Below, piece by piece: positions 15,474-23,383 of a DNA stretch of 64,000 nucleotides. A program made the position numbers and the translations under genes. The notes beneath the pieces were generated by a model. The model was not told the DNA's origin and did not search any database. It saw only the letters and a list, made by a program, of their open reading frames with translations. The stretch's first letter is position 1; each line of letters opens with the position of its first letter. This DNA is from Planctomycetota bacterium (lineage in GTDB: Bacteria > Planctomycetota > UBA1135 > GCA-002686595): the NCBI GenBank assembly GCA_016779205.1, contig JADHOC010000023.1, positions 23,845 through 87,844 on the forward strand, given 5' to 3'.

Positions 15474-17108
15474 ATGATCCAGCGCAAGAAACGCATCGTG
15501 CTGTTCATGCCCCTCCGGGCTGATCCGGAGGAGGGCGTGCGCGTTGCCGCCGACCTGCTGCCGCTTGAGCTGCTCCAGATCGCCGCGTGGCCGGTCCAGG
15601 AGGGCTACGAAGTCGTGATTGTGGACGCCATGGTCCACGACGACTACATGGAGCGGCTCATGGAGGCGTGCGACGGCGCGCTGCTGTTCGCCACCTCGTG
15701 CATCCTCGGCTTCCAGGTCGCCCACGGCGCGCGGGTGGCGAAGGCCATCCGTCAGCGGCACCCCGACCTCCCGATCATCTGGGGCGGCTGGTTCCCCAGC
15801 GTGGCCCCCGAGCTCTTCTTCAAGGAGGGCATCGCCGACGCCGTCGGACTCGGACAGGGCGAGCTCACCTTCCGCGACGTGGTCCAGGCCATCGACTCCG
15901 GCGAGAGCCTCGAGACGGTCCCCGGCCTGATGGTGGAGCGCGACGGGAAGACGATCATGACCGACCACCGGCCGGTCGTGGGCTTCGACAAGTTCCCCGA
16001 CGCGCCCTGGCACCTGATCGACTTCGAGGAGTACGTCGAGCGTCAGCAGAATCCGGGGCCGTGGAAGATGCGGCACAAGTATCCGGACCCCTGGGACATG
16101 CCCGCGGGGACCGAGGTGCGCGGCTTCAGCTACTTCTCGAGCTTCGGCTGCCCTGAGCCCTGCACGTTCTGCTGCTCCCCGATGGTCACCGGCCGCCGCT
16201 GGAAGGCCATCCCGGGCAAGAAGCTCGCCGAGGACCTCCTCGAGCTCCAGGAGCGCTTCAACTTCAACGTGATGCGCTTCCAGGACGCCAACTTCGGCGT
16301 GGCGGAGAAGCGCTCCAATGAGTTCACCGAGACGCTCATCGAGCACGGCTCACCCTTCTGGTGGTCGGGCTGCTATGAGATCGAGACCATCGCGCGCTAC
16401 AAGAAGGAGTCCCTGGACAAGCTCCAGGAGTCCAAGTGCCACATGGTCAGCCTCGGCGCCGAGGCGGGCTCCGCCGAGCAGCAGGCGGTGATCAAGAAGA
16501 ACATCGACACCGGCCACTTCGAGACGAGCCTGCGGGCGATGTACGAGCGGAACATCACCACCGGCTGTTCGTGGATCATCGGCTACCCCGGCGAGACCGA
16601 GGAGTCCATGTTCTCCACCCTCCGCCGCGCGGCGGAGATGAAGCTGAAGTTCCCCCGCGCCGCCTCCGACGTCTTCCCGTTCCGGCCGATCCCCGGCACG
16701 GAGGACTTCGACAAGGCAGTCCGGCTCGGCTACAAGGCCCCCCGCACCCTCGAGGAGTGGGGCGGCTGCCTCGAGTACCGCGAGTCCTTCGACGACATCC
16801 AGATCCCCGAGGATGTCCTGCGCACCTGGAAGCGTTACGGCGTGGCCTCCACCTTCTATGACGGGCTGGCGATGGAGGGCGCGGAGTGGTTCCGCGCGGC
16901 GCTGAAGAAGATCTCGGCCTGGCGCCTGCGCACGGGCAACTACGGCTTCCCGATCGAGCACAAGGCCTTCCACACCTACGTCAAGCTCACCAAGCAGACC
17001 AAGGCGGACAAGCTGAACGCCGCCGCGCAGGAGATGGCTGCGCCGGGCCTCGACCAGACGGTCGGCCTGACCACCAGCGCTCCCGTATACACCCGACCGG
17101 GCGCCTGA
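15474..17108 (+). CDS. B12-binding-domain radical SAM protein, copy 1
   Basis: 544 residues. The first ~150 residues form a Rossmann-like cobalamin-binding domain (class B architecture), with L-P-L-E-L-L-Q-I-A and I-I-W-G-G-W-F-P-S; the classic D-x-H-x-x-G is absent, as in many of this class. The radical SAM core has C226, C230 and C233 in G-C-P-E-P-C-T-F-C-C, which bind the 4Fe-4S cluster. G-A-E-A-G-S and a G-Y-P-G-E-T-E-E-S motif fit the SAM-binding barrel. Such enzymes typically carry out methylations or difficult carbon-carbon rearrangements; the substrate is unknown. The next gene, 33 bases on, is a clear paralogue beginning with the same five residues. Confidence 0.85.
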   Translation: MIQRKKRIVLFMPLRADPEEGVRVAADLLPLELLQIAAWPVQEGYEVVIVDAMVHDDYMERLMEACDGALLFATSCILGFQVAHGARVAKAIRQRHPDLPIIWGGWFPSVAPELFFKEGIADAVGLGQGELTFRDVVQAIDSGESLETVPGLMVERDGKTIMTDHRPVVGFDKFPDAPWHLIDFEEYVERQQNPGPWKMRHKYPDPWDMPAGTEVRGFSYFSSFGCPEPCTFCCSPMVTGRRWKAIPGKKLAEDLLELQERFNFNVMRFQDANFGVAEKRSNEFTETLIEHGSPFWWSGCYEIETIARYKKESLDKLQESKCHMVSLGAEAGSAEQQAVIKKNIDTGHFETSLRAMYERNITTGCSWIIGYPGETEESMFSTLRRAAEMKLKFPRAASDVFPFRPIPGTEDFDKAVRLGYKAPRTLEEWGGCLEYRESFDDIQIPEDVLRTWKRYGVASTFYDGLAMEGAEWFRAALKKISAWRLRTGNYGFPIEHKAFHTYVKLTKQTKADKLNAAAQEMAAPGLDQTVGLTTSAPVYTRPGA

Positions 17109-17141
17109 CCGGTCCGCCTGCCTGACGCCCCTCCCTTCCCG

Positions 17142-18749
17142 ATGATCCAACGCAAGAACAAGATCGTCCTGTTCCTCCCCCACCGCGCCGACCCCTCGCG
17201 CGGTGAGCGGTTCAGCGCCGACCTCTTGCCGCTCGAGCTGCTGCAGATCGCGTCCGGCCCGGTGGCCGACGGGTTCGAGGTGGTGATGATCGACGCGATG
17301 ATCGAGCCGGACTACCTCCGGAAGATCGACGAGGCCTGCGAGGGCGCCCTGCTGTTCGCGTCCTCGTGCATCCTCGGATACCAGGTCTACGACGGCTACG
17401 TGGCCGCGAAGATGGTCCGCGAGAAGCACCCAGACCTCCCCATCATCTGGGGCGGGTGGTTCCCCAGCGTGACGCCCGAGCTCTACATCGAGCAGGGCAT
17501 CGCCGACGCCGTCGGGATCGGCCAGGGCGAGCTCACGTTCCGGGACGTGGTGAACTGCCTGGCCAGCGGAGGCAACCTCGAGGAGGTCCCCGGCCTCGTG
17601 GTGAACCGCGACGGCAAGCCCGTCTACACCGACCACCGCGCCGTGGTGGGGTTCGAGAAGTTCGAGCCCGTCCCCTGGCACCTCCTGGAGTACGACCGGT
17701 ACGTCGAGCTTCAGCTCGCCCCGTCGGGGAACATGAAGGTCCGCCACCGGTTCCCGCTCCCCGGGCACTGGACGCCGGACAATCCGCCGAAGGGCTTCAG
17801 CATGTTCTCGAGCTTCGGGTGCCCCGAGCCCTGCACCTTCTGCTGCTCGCCCAAGCTCACGGGTCGACGCTGGAAGGCGATCTCTGGAAAGGCGCTCGCC
17901 GAGGAGGTCGCGGAGCTCCAGCAGCGCTTCGGGTTCGACGTGCTCCGCTTCCAGGACGCCAACTTCGGCGTCGCCGAGAAGCGCACGAAGGAGTTCTGCC
18001 AGGAGCTCGTCAACCTCGAGGTGCCGATCCACTGGAACGGCACGATCGAGATCGAGACCATCATGCGCTACAAGGAGGCGACCCTCGACCTCCTCGAAGA
18101 GTCCAAGTGCCACCTGCTCTGGCTCGGCGCCGAGACCGGCACCGCGGACATGCAGGAGCGCATCAAGAAGCACATCGGGATCGACAACATCCCGATCGCT
18201 GTCGGCGAGCTCGTGAAGCGCAACATCGTGCCGGGCACCTTCTGGATCATCGGGTACCCCGGCGAGACCGAGGAGTCGATGGCGGCCACGCTCAAGGCCG
18301 CGGCCCACCTCAAGTACCTCTATCCGGAGGCCGGCTCGGACGTGTACCCGTTCCGCCCCATCCCCGGCACCGAGGACTTCGACCACGCGGTCAAGCTCGG
18401 CTACGAGGCGCCCACCAACTTCGACGAGTGGGGCAACTGCTTCGAGTACAAGTACAACTCGCAGAACACCCCGCTCCCCGAGTCCATCCGGCACACGTGG
18501 GCCCGCTACAACAACACCGCGGCGATCTACGACATGCACGTGCAGGAGGGGCCCATGTGGATGCGCAAGCTCCTCTCTCGCATCGCCGGCCGGCGCCTCG
18601 AGCGCGGGGTCTACGGATTCCCGGTGGAGCAGAAGCTCTTCGACCTCTACGTCCGCGCCACGGGCCAGACGCAAGAGGACCTCTCCGAGGAGTACGCCCA
18701 GCTGCAGCCGGAGACCGCCGAGCAGCACAAGGTCGCGCCCAACCCCTGA
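17142..18749 (+). CDS. B12-binding-domain radical SAM protein, copy 2
   Basis: 535 residues, colinear with copy 1 over nearly the whole length. The cluster cysteines are C227, C231 and C234 in the identical G-C-P-E-P-C-T-F-C-C. Shared blocks include the I-I-W-G-G-W-F-P-S segment, the R-F-Q-D-A-N-F-G-V-A-E-K-R segment and I-I-G-Y-P-G-E-T-E-E-S-M. Differences cluster after residue 200 and in the C-terminal third, where substrate choice is likely set. Both genes start M-I-Q-R-K and are probably cotranscribed. They could act on sequential intermediates or on related substrates. No typical partner such as a hopanoid, bacteriochlorophyll or antibiotic gene is adjacent. Confidence 0.85.
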   Translation: MIQRKNKIVLFLPHRADPSRGERFSADLLPLELLQIASGPVADGFEVVMIDAMIEPDYLRKIDEACEGALLFASSCILGYQVYDGYVAAKMVREKHPDLPIIWGGWFPSVTPELYIEQGIADAVGIGQGELTFRDVVNCLASGGNLEEVPGLVVNRDGKPVYTDHRAVVGFEKFEPVPWHLLEYDRYVELQLAPSGNMKVRHRFPLPGHWTPDNPPKGFSMFSSFGCPEPCTFCCSPKLTGRRWKAISGKALAEEVAELQQRFGFDVLRFQDANFGVAEKRTKEFCQELVNLEVPIHWNGTIEIETIMRYKEATLDLLEESKCHLLWLGAETGTADMQERIKKHIGIDNIPIAVGELVKRNIVPGTFWIIGYPGETEESMAATLKAAAHLKYLYPEAGSDVYPFRPIPGTEDFDHAVKLGYEAPTNFDEWGNCFEYKYNSQNTPLPESIRHTWARYNNTAAIYDMHVQEGPMWMRKLLSRIAGRRLERGVYGFPVEQKLFDLYVRATGQTQEDLSEEYAQLQPETAEQHKVAPNP

Positions 18750-19061
18750 GCGGGAGAGGGGCGCCGCGCCCAAGGCCCCCTCGTCGGTTGGAGACCGGTC
18801 ACAACTCGTTGCTCTGCCGTTGCGCAGGCTGGGTCTCACCATGAGACACTCGGATTTTGAGCCGGTGATCGCCCTCGGATGCTCCGTCCCGATCGGACAC
18901 CCATAGGCGCCCCCAGATGTCCGGGAGATGACCCCTCTTCAGGCCCCGGGTTCTTTTTGCCGTCAAAGGGCTCCGGTCCGGAACTCGCCGGCCACAGCGG
19001 GATAGGCTCGATCAAGAGGTCCTGCCGCCCCATCACCGCACCCTGAGCCCGTTCCTCGCCC
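18750..19061. other. Intergenic region, 312 bases
   Basis: No coding frame with plausible start and composition was found. The stretch contains a short T-run (about 18953-18958) after a GC-rich segment, which could be termination of the radical SAM unit, and the TAGGCT hexamer at 19013-19018 for the next gene. Confidence 0.4.
19013..19018 (+). promoter_or_regulatory. Candidate -10 element (TAGGCT) for esterase 1
   Basis: TAGGCT in the context GATAGGCTCG, 43 bases before the ATG at 19062. The same hexamer occurs at 21216-21221, upstream of the paralogous esterase, so the duplicated genes may share promoter architecture. Confidence 0.4.
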
Positions 19062-20585
19062 ATGCCCAACCGCCCCAGTACCGTCGCCTTCTGGCTCGTC
19101 GTGGCCCTGGCGTTCACCTCGGTTGGCTTCGCTGCGCCCCAGCGCGCCGGGAGCCGCCAGCTCCCGGGTGTCGGCCTGCGGACGCTCCTGGGCCGCCCAG
19201 GCGGGAACCCCGCGGCCATGACCCCGCAGCGGCTGCGGACGGGCCAGGCCACGACCGCGTGGCTCACCAGCATCGCGACCCCCGCGCTCTCCGCCCCCAC
19301 GCTGATCCCCGGGATCGGTGGGACGGCCTACGTCCTCCGCCTGTTCGTCCCCGCGACCGGCAACGAGGAGCTCTTCACCCTCCACGTACCGGACTCCGCC
19401 CCTGGCGTGGCCCGCCCCCTCCTGGTCGGCTTCCACGGCTTCGGAGTCTCGCACCTCGACTTCTCCTACTACAACACCGACTTCCTCGCGGAGGCCACGG
19501 CCCGGGACTGGTTCGTCCTCGCGCCGCTCCAGATCAACCCGGCCCTCAACACCGGGGACATCAGCTTCGGCTCCGTGGAGAGCCAGCTCAACGTCGAGCG
19601 GGTCATGCAGTACGTGATGGCCGAGTGGCCGATTGACCTCGACCGGATCTACGGCGTCGGCTTCTCCATGGGCGGCGGGAACGCCATGAGCTACGCGGCG
19701 CGGCACCGCGACCGTGAGCTCGGCGCCTTCGCCGCCGTCGTCAATCACACCGGCGCCGTGAACCCCGGGGACGTCTGGCTGCAGGAGCCCGCCATCCGGG
19801 GCCCCCTGGAGACCACCTTCGGCGGCCCGCCCCCCAGCTTCGAATACCAGCGCTCCGGCACGGTCGACCTCTCGTTGGCCGACGGGAGCCTGCTGCCTGG
19901 CGGCCGCCACATGGCCGTGAACCTCGGCGGGGTCGCGGTCCGGACGCACTACTTCGTGAACGACCCGAAGTTCTACCTGCGCGACCAGTCTGACCGGCTG
20001 AGCCAGTTCATGGCGGCGAGCCCCCACCTCTCCCACGAGCTGATCGTCGTCCTCGGGCCGCCTCCCTGCGTCTCCTCGGGCCTCTCGGGCCACTGCTGGG
20101 ATCTGCTCGACGAGGAGGACGTCTGCGACTGGCTCGAGCTCCAGAGCCTCGGCGCCCTGCCGAGCGATGGGTCGGTCCTGGCGGATCGAAGCTGCCGCTG
20201 GAATGGCTTCGACGTGGACCTACGGGTCGGCGGGCAGTTTGCCGCCTTCGACTACCACACCCAGTCCGCGACCGGCACCTCGGCTGAGATCGACGTCTAC
20301 GCACGCGAGAACCTCAGGAGCGTGGGCGTCGACATGGAGGACTTCCAGCTCGGGGCAGCCGCCTCCATCGACCTCCGGACCTACGCCCTCGATGGGGCCC
20401 CGGTCGAACTCGTCCTCACCGGGCTGAGCGGCCCCCCCATGAGCGTGCGCCGGAACAACCTCCAGCTCCCCGGCGGCTGCGCCGCCGGCGCGGGCGCGGC
20501 GGACTGGTGCTACGATCCGGCGGACGGAACCCTGCGGATGATCGAGCCCTCGGGGTCGTTCTCCCGCTGGTCCGTGACGCCCTGA
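19062..20585 (+). CDS. Secreted alpha/beta-hydrolase (PHB-depolymerase/feruloyl-esterase-like), copy 1
   Basis: 507 residues with an N-terminal signal (core F-W-L-V-V-A-L-A-F, cleavage near F-A-A-P). The central ~250 residues are an alpha/beta hydrolase. L-L-V-G-F-H-G-F-G supplies the oxyanion region and G-V-G-F-S-M-G-G-G the nucleophile elbow, with Ser202. The pattern resembles secreted esterases of the LpqC/PHB-depolymerase type. The C-terminal ~170 residues form a separate Cys-containing domain of unknown role (G-H-C-W-D-L, D-W-C-Y-D near the end). Its paralogue lies at 21326, separated by a glyoxalase-fold gene. Likely an extracellular ester or polyester hydrolase; substrate not deducible. 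Confidence 0.75.
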   Translation: MPNRPSTVAFWLVVALAFTSVGFAAPQRAGSRQLPGVGLRTLLGRPGGNPAAMTPQRLRTGQATTAWLTSIATPALSAPTLIPGIGGTAYVLRLFVPATGNEELFTLHVPDSAPGVARPLLVGFHGFGVSHLDFSYYNTDFLAEATARDWFVLAPLQINPALNTGDISFGSVESQLNVERVMQYVMAEWPIDLDRIYGVGFSMGGGNAMSYAARHRDRELGAFAAVVNHTGAVNPGDVWLQEPAIRGPLETTFGGPPPSFEYQRSGTVDLSLADGSLLPGGRHMAVNLGGVAVRTHYFVNDPKFYLRDQSDRLSQFMAASPHLSHELIVVLGPPPCVSSGLSGHCWDLLDEEDVCDWLELQSLGALPSDGSVLADRSCRWNGFDVDLRVGGQFAAFDYHTQSATGTSAEIDVYARENLRSVGVDMEDFQLGAAASIDLRTYALDGAPVELVLTGLSGPPMSVRRNNLQLPGGCAAGAGAADWCYDPADGTLRMIEPSGSFSRWSVTP

Positions 20586-20615
20586 CCGCCGCTCCCCCAT
20601 CCCGATCCCCGACCG

Positions 20616-21101
20616 ATGAGCCAACCGCTCTCGCCCCGGCCGTTCCGCGTCCTCGGGGTCCAGCAGATCGCCATCGGCGGCGACGACAAGCGTGCCCTCA
20701 GCTCGTTCTGGGGGGACACCCTCGGGATCCCGACGACCGGGAGCTACCGGAGCGAGCGACACAACGTGGACGAGGACATCCTCACCCTCGGTGAGGGCCC
20801 CCACGCCGTCGAGCTGGACCTGATGGAGCCGGTGGACCCATCGCGCAGCCCGCGGGTCAACAGCCCCGCCCTCAACCACATCGGTCTGTGGGTCGACGAC
20901 CTCCACGCCGCCGTGGACTGGCTGAGGGGACAGGGTGTCCGGGTGCTGGGGGAGATCAGCCCCGGAGCCGCCGGGCACGACGTCTGCTTCATTCATCCGC
21001 GTGGGAACGAGGCCGCCCCTGTGGGCGCGACCGGCGTCCTGCTCGAGCTGGTCCAGGCGCCGGCCGAGGTCATCGCCGCCCTCGGGGCCTCGCGGGAATA
21101 G
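20616..21101 (+). CDS. VOC-superfamily protein (glyoxalase fold; methylmalonyl-CoA-epimerase-like)
   Basis: 161 residues, the size of a two-module vicinal-oxygen-chelate protein. The first module opens with [10 protein letters not shown], where the usual metal His is Gln. The second has [11 protein letters not shown] and ends with G-V-L-L-E-L-V-Q, placing a His and a Glu as metal ligands. The end motif is typical of methylmalonyl-CoA epimerases (H-P-K/R then L-I-E-L-V-Q). The first ligand is therefore atypical. It is 30 bases after esterase 1 on the same strand and may be cotranscribed with it. No methylmalonyl-CoA mutase gene is in the window, so the substrate is uncertain. Confidence 0.7.
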   Translation: MSQPLSPRPFRVLGVQQIAIGGDDKRALSSFWGDTLGIPTTGSYRSERHNVDEDILTLGEGPHAVELDLMEPVDPSRSPRVNSPALNHIGLWVDDLHAAVDWLRGQGVRVLGEISPGAAGHDVCFIHPRGNEAAPVGATGVLLELVQAPAEVIAALGASRE

Positions 21102-21215
21102 AGCCGCGCCGCCTTCCGGCGCCAACGACGACCGACGCACCTCCCCCACTGGCCTCGCGATCCGAGAAGCCGGTCAATGGACGCGCGCCGCACACACGTG
21201 GCCAGGGACCCGGGC

Positions 21216-21221
21216 TAGGCT
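21216..21221 (+). promoter_or_regulatory. Candidate -10 element (TAGGCT) for esterase 2
   Basis: TAGGCT in the context GCTAGGCTGCG, 104 bases before the ATG at 21326. The long leader (if used) has no obvious hairpin. Confidence 0.3.
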
Positions 21222-21325
21222 GCGGGCCCATGGGTCAAGGTCGCTCGCTCGAGGCAGCGCCCTTATCCCCTGCTGCCTATTCCCGGCCCGATTCCTGCCC
21301 ATCCGGCCTCCCCGGCCACCTATCC

Positions 21326-22867
21326 ATGCTCCACCTGCTTCGCTGTGGACTGCTCGGCGCGTCACTGCTCGCCGCTGCCCCTGCCGCCTCTGCTCTTCAA
21401 TCCGACCGCGCCCCCGCCTGCACCTCGACCAGCCTGAGGACCCTGCTGGGCCGAACGACGGCTCCGGGCCGGCAGGCTGCACCCGTCCAGCTCGGCAACA
21501 GCGCCGCGAGCGTGGCGTGGATTCAGCGCATCGCGGTCAGCGCACCAGCGGGCGGCCTGGTGAACAGCGGATTCACCTCCTGGGTCCTTCGCCTGACGGT
21601 CCCGGCGACCGGGGAGAGTGAGGTCTTCACCCTGCACGTCCCCGGCACGCCGCTGGGCGTCTCTCGCCCCCTCCTCGTCGGCTTCCACGGCTTCGGCGTA
21701 TCCCACCTCGACTTCTCATACTTCAACACCGACTTCATTCAGGAAGCCGCCTCCCGGGATTGGCTCGTCCTCGCGCCGGCCCAGTTCAATCCGGCCACAG
21801 GTACCTGGGATGACAGCTGGGCTTCGACCGCGAGCCAGCTCCACGTCGAGGCCCTCATGGACTACGTGATCAGCCACTGGGCGGTGGACCTGGACAGGAT
21901 CTACGGCGTCGGCTTCTCCATGGGCGGGGGCAACGCGCTCAGCTACGCCGCGCGCCATCGAGACCGTGACCTAGGCGCCTTCGCAGCCGTCATCAATCAC
22001 ACGGGGAGCGTCTGCATCAGCGACGTCTACACGAACAACCCACCGTCCGCGACCTGCAGCGCAGTTCACCCGAATCCGATTCAAGTGAAGATGCGCGATA
22101 CGTTCGGCGCTCCTCCCCCCTCCTTCGCCTATCAGCGGTCCTCGCTCATCGACCTCGACGCCAACGGTCAGCTCGTCGCCGGCGGTCGCCACATGGCGGT
22201 CAACCTCGCGGACGTGCCCGTCCGGACGCACTACAGCGCGCTCGACACCATCGGCTACCTGCGGGAGCAGAGCATCGCCTTCGACGGCTTCCTCCAGCCG
22301 CGACCCGAGATGTCCTCATCACTGATCGTGGAGACCCAATCGGTGTGCCCCTCCAGCTCATGCAATACGCCCTCGGAGCACTGCTGGGACATCCTGGACC
22401 CGACGGCCTCGTGTGACTGGCTCAGCCTCCACACGCTCGAGGCCGCGCCCCCCAGGGGCGAGCTGCTGGCGGACCGCGACGCTCGATGGGGTGGGCTCGA
22501 GGTCGAGCTCCACCAGCAGGGGTCCTTCGGAGCCGCCGCCTACGACATCTCCTCCTCTCCCCCCACCGTTCAGCTCCTGGGGCGGGAGAACCTGGCGCGG
22601 GTCGCCGTGGACCTCGAGGCCTACGGGCTGGACCCGAACGCGGGCTTCGACCTGGTGACGAGCGGCGCCGATCCCCTCGGCACGGAGTTCGTCTTCTCCG
22701 ACGTCTCCGCCCCCCCGCTTCAGGTCACGCGAGAGACGGTCACCGTGGCGCCCGCGTGCCCCCTCCCCGTCGGCGCCAAGCCCCCCGCCTGGTGCTACGA
22801 CGCCGCGACCCGCGAGCTGCGGATCTGGGAGGGCGGGGCCGCGTCGGTGAGCTGGCGAATTCGCTGA
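21326..22867 (+). CDS. Secreted alpha/beta-hydrolase, copy 2
   Basis: 513 residues, paralogous to the gene at 19062. It has a signal peptide (L-L-G-A-S-L-L-A-A-A-P-A-A-S-A), the same V-G-F-H-G-F-G-V-S-H-L-D-F-S-Y segment, and nucleophile Ser198 in G-V-G-F-S-M-G-G-G. An insertion with two Cys follows residue ~230 (V-C-I-S-D-V-Y, then A-T-C-S-A-V), absent from copy 1, and the C-terminal Cys-rich domain (E-H-C-W-D-I, P-A-W-C-Y-D) is retained. A longer upstream reading frame exists but overlaps the glyoxalase-fold gene and lacks a signal sequence at its start, so the ATG at 21326 is preferred. Extracellular hydrolase; substrate unknown. Confidence 0.75.
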   Translation: MLHLLRCGLLGASLLAAAPAASALQSDRAPACTSTSLRTLLGRTTAPGRQAAPVQLGNSAASVAWIQRIAVSAPAGGLVNSGFTSWVLRLTVPATGESEVFTLHVPGTPLGVSRPLLVGFHGFGVSHLDFSYFNTDFIQEAASRDWLVLAPAQFNPATGTWDDSWASTASQLHVEALMDYVISHWAVDLDRIYGVGFSMGGGNALSYAARHRDRDLGAFAAVINHTGSVCISDVYTNNPPSATCSAVHPNPIQVKMRDTFGAPPPSFAYQRSSLIDLDANGQLVAGGRHMAVNLADVPVRTHYSALDTIGYLREQSIAFDGFLQPRPEMSSSLIVETQSVCPSSSCNTPSEHCWDILDPTASCDWLSLHTLEAAPPRGELLADRDARWGGLEVELHQQGSFGAAAYDISSSPPTVQLLGRENLARVAVDLEAYGLDPNAGFDLVTSGADPLGTEFVFSDVSAPPLQVTRETVTVAPACPLPVGAKPPAWCYDAATRELRIWEGGAASVSWRIR

Positions 22868-22874
22868 GCATGGC

Positions 22875-22920
22875 GGGTCGGGCCTCGCCGCCGGGGGATC
22901 AGGGCCGGGCCCAGCGACCC
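22875..22920. terminator. Possible bidirectional terminator between convergent genes
   Basis: GGGTCG (22875-22880) pairs with CGACCC (22915-22920), and GGCC (22881-22884) with GGCC (22908-22911) across a 3-base bulge. It lies just after the stop of esterase 2 and before the 3' end of glnK. No T-run is present. Confidence 0.35.
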
Positions 22921-23021
22921 ACCTGCCCCCCCGGCCTCGAGGGTCACGGCGACGAGCGCGGCTCCCCCGGGCAAGGCCGCCCCCGCCGCGTTCAGCCGGC
23001 TCACCGGACGCCGGGCCCGGC

Positions 23022-23363
23022 TCAGATCGCGGTGCCGCCCGACTCACCCGTGCGGATCCGGATGCACTGCTGCAGCTCGGTGACGAAGATCTTCCCGTCC
23101 CCGACTTCGCCCTCGCCGCGGCGCGCCGCGTCGAGGATCGCGTCGATGGTCACCTGGACGAACTCGTCGTTGCAGGCGATGTCGACGCGGATCTTGGGCA
23201 CGAGCTCGGGCCCCACCTCGAGCCCCCGGTAGATCTCCAGGCTCTCCGCCTGGCCCCGCCCGGAGCAGCGGGTGACGGTGATGCGGGTGATGTCCGCCTT
23301 GATGAGCGCCTGCCGGACCTGGTCCAGCCGCTCGGGACAGATGATGGCGGTGATGAGCTTCAT
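23022..23363 (-). CDS. glnK: PII nitrogen regulatory protein (GlnB/GlnK family)
   Basis: 113 residues, the standard length. PII trimers sense ATP, ADP and 2-oxoglutarate and control ammonium uptake and assimilation. The T-loop reads G-R-G-Q-A-E-S-L-E-I-Y-R-G, retaining the Tyr that is uridylylated in proteobacteria; the loop start is more acidic than usual. The B-loop region E-V-G-D-G-K-I-F-V and the C-terminal I-R-I-R-T-G-E are canonical. A strong AGGAGG ribosome site lies 8 bases before the ATG, in contrast to the leaderless-looking first genes elsewhere. It follows amt by 20 bases, so GlnK is expected to plug the Amt pore when nitrogen is plentiful. Confidence 0.95.
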   Translation of the reverse strand: MKLITAIICPERLDQVRQALIKADITRITVTRCSGRGQAESLEIYRGLEVGPELVPKIRVDIACNDEFVQVTIDAILDAARRGEGEVGDGKIFVTELQQCIRIRTGESGGTAI

Positions 23364-23383
23364 GGGGCGTTCCTCCTGCTCGC

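Noticed and set aside
16350..18842. An 830-codon open frame on minus across both radical SAM genes
   Set aside because: It is antisense to two clearly conserved genes; long antisense frames arise from GC-rich third positions. Its translation is low-complexity Leu/Glu/Gly/Arg without motifs.
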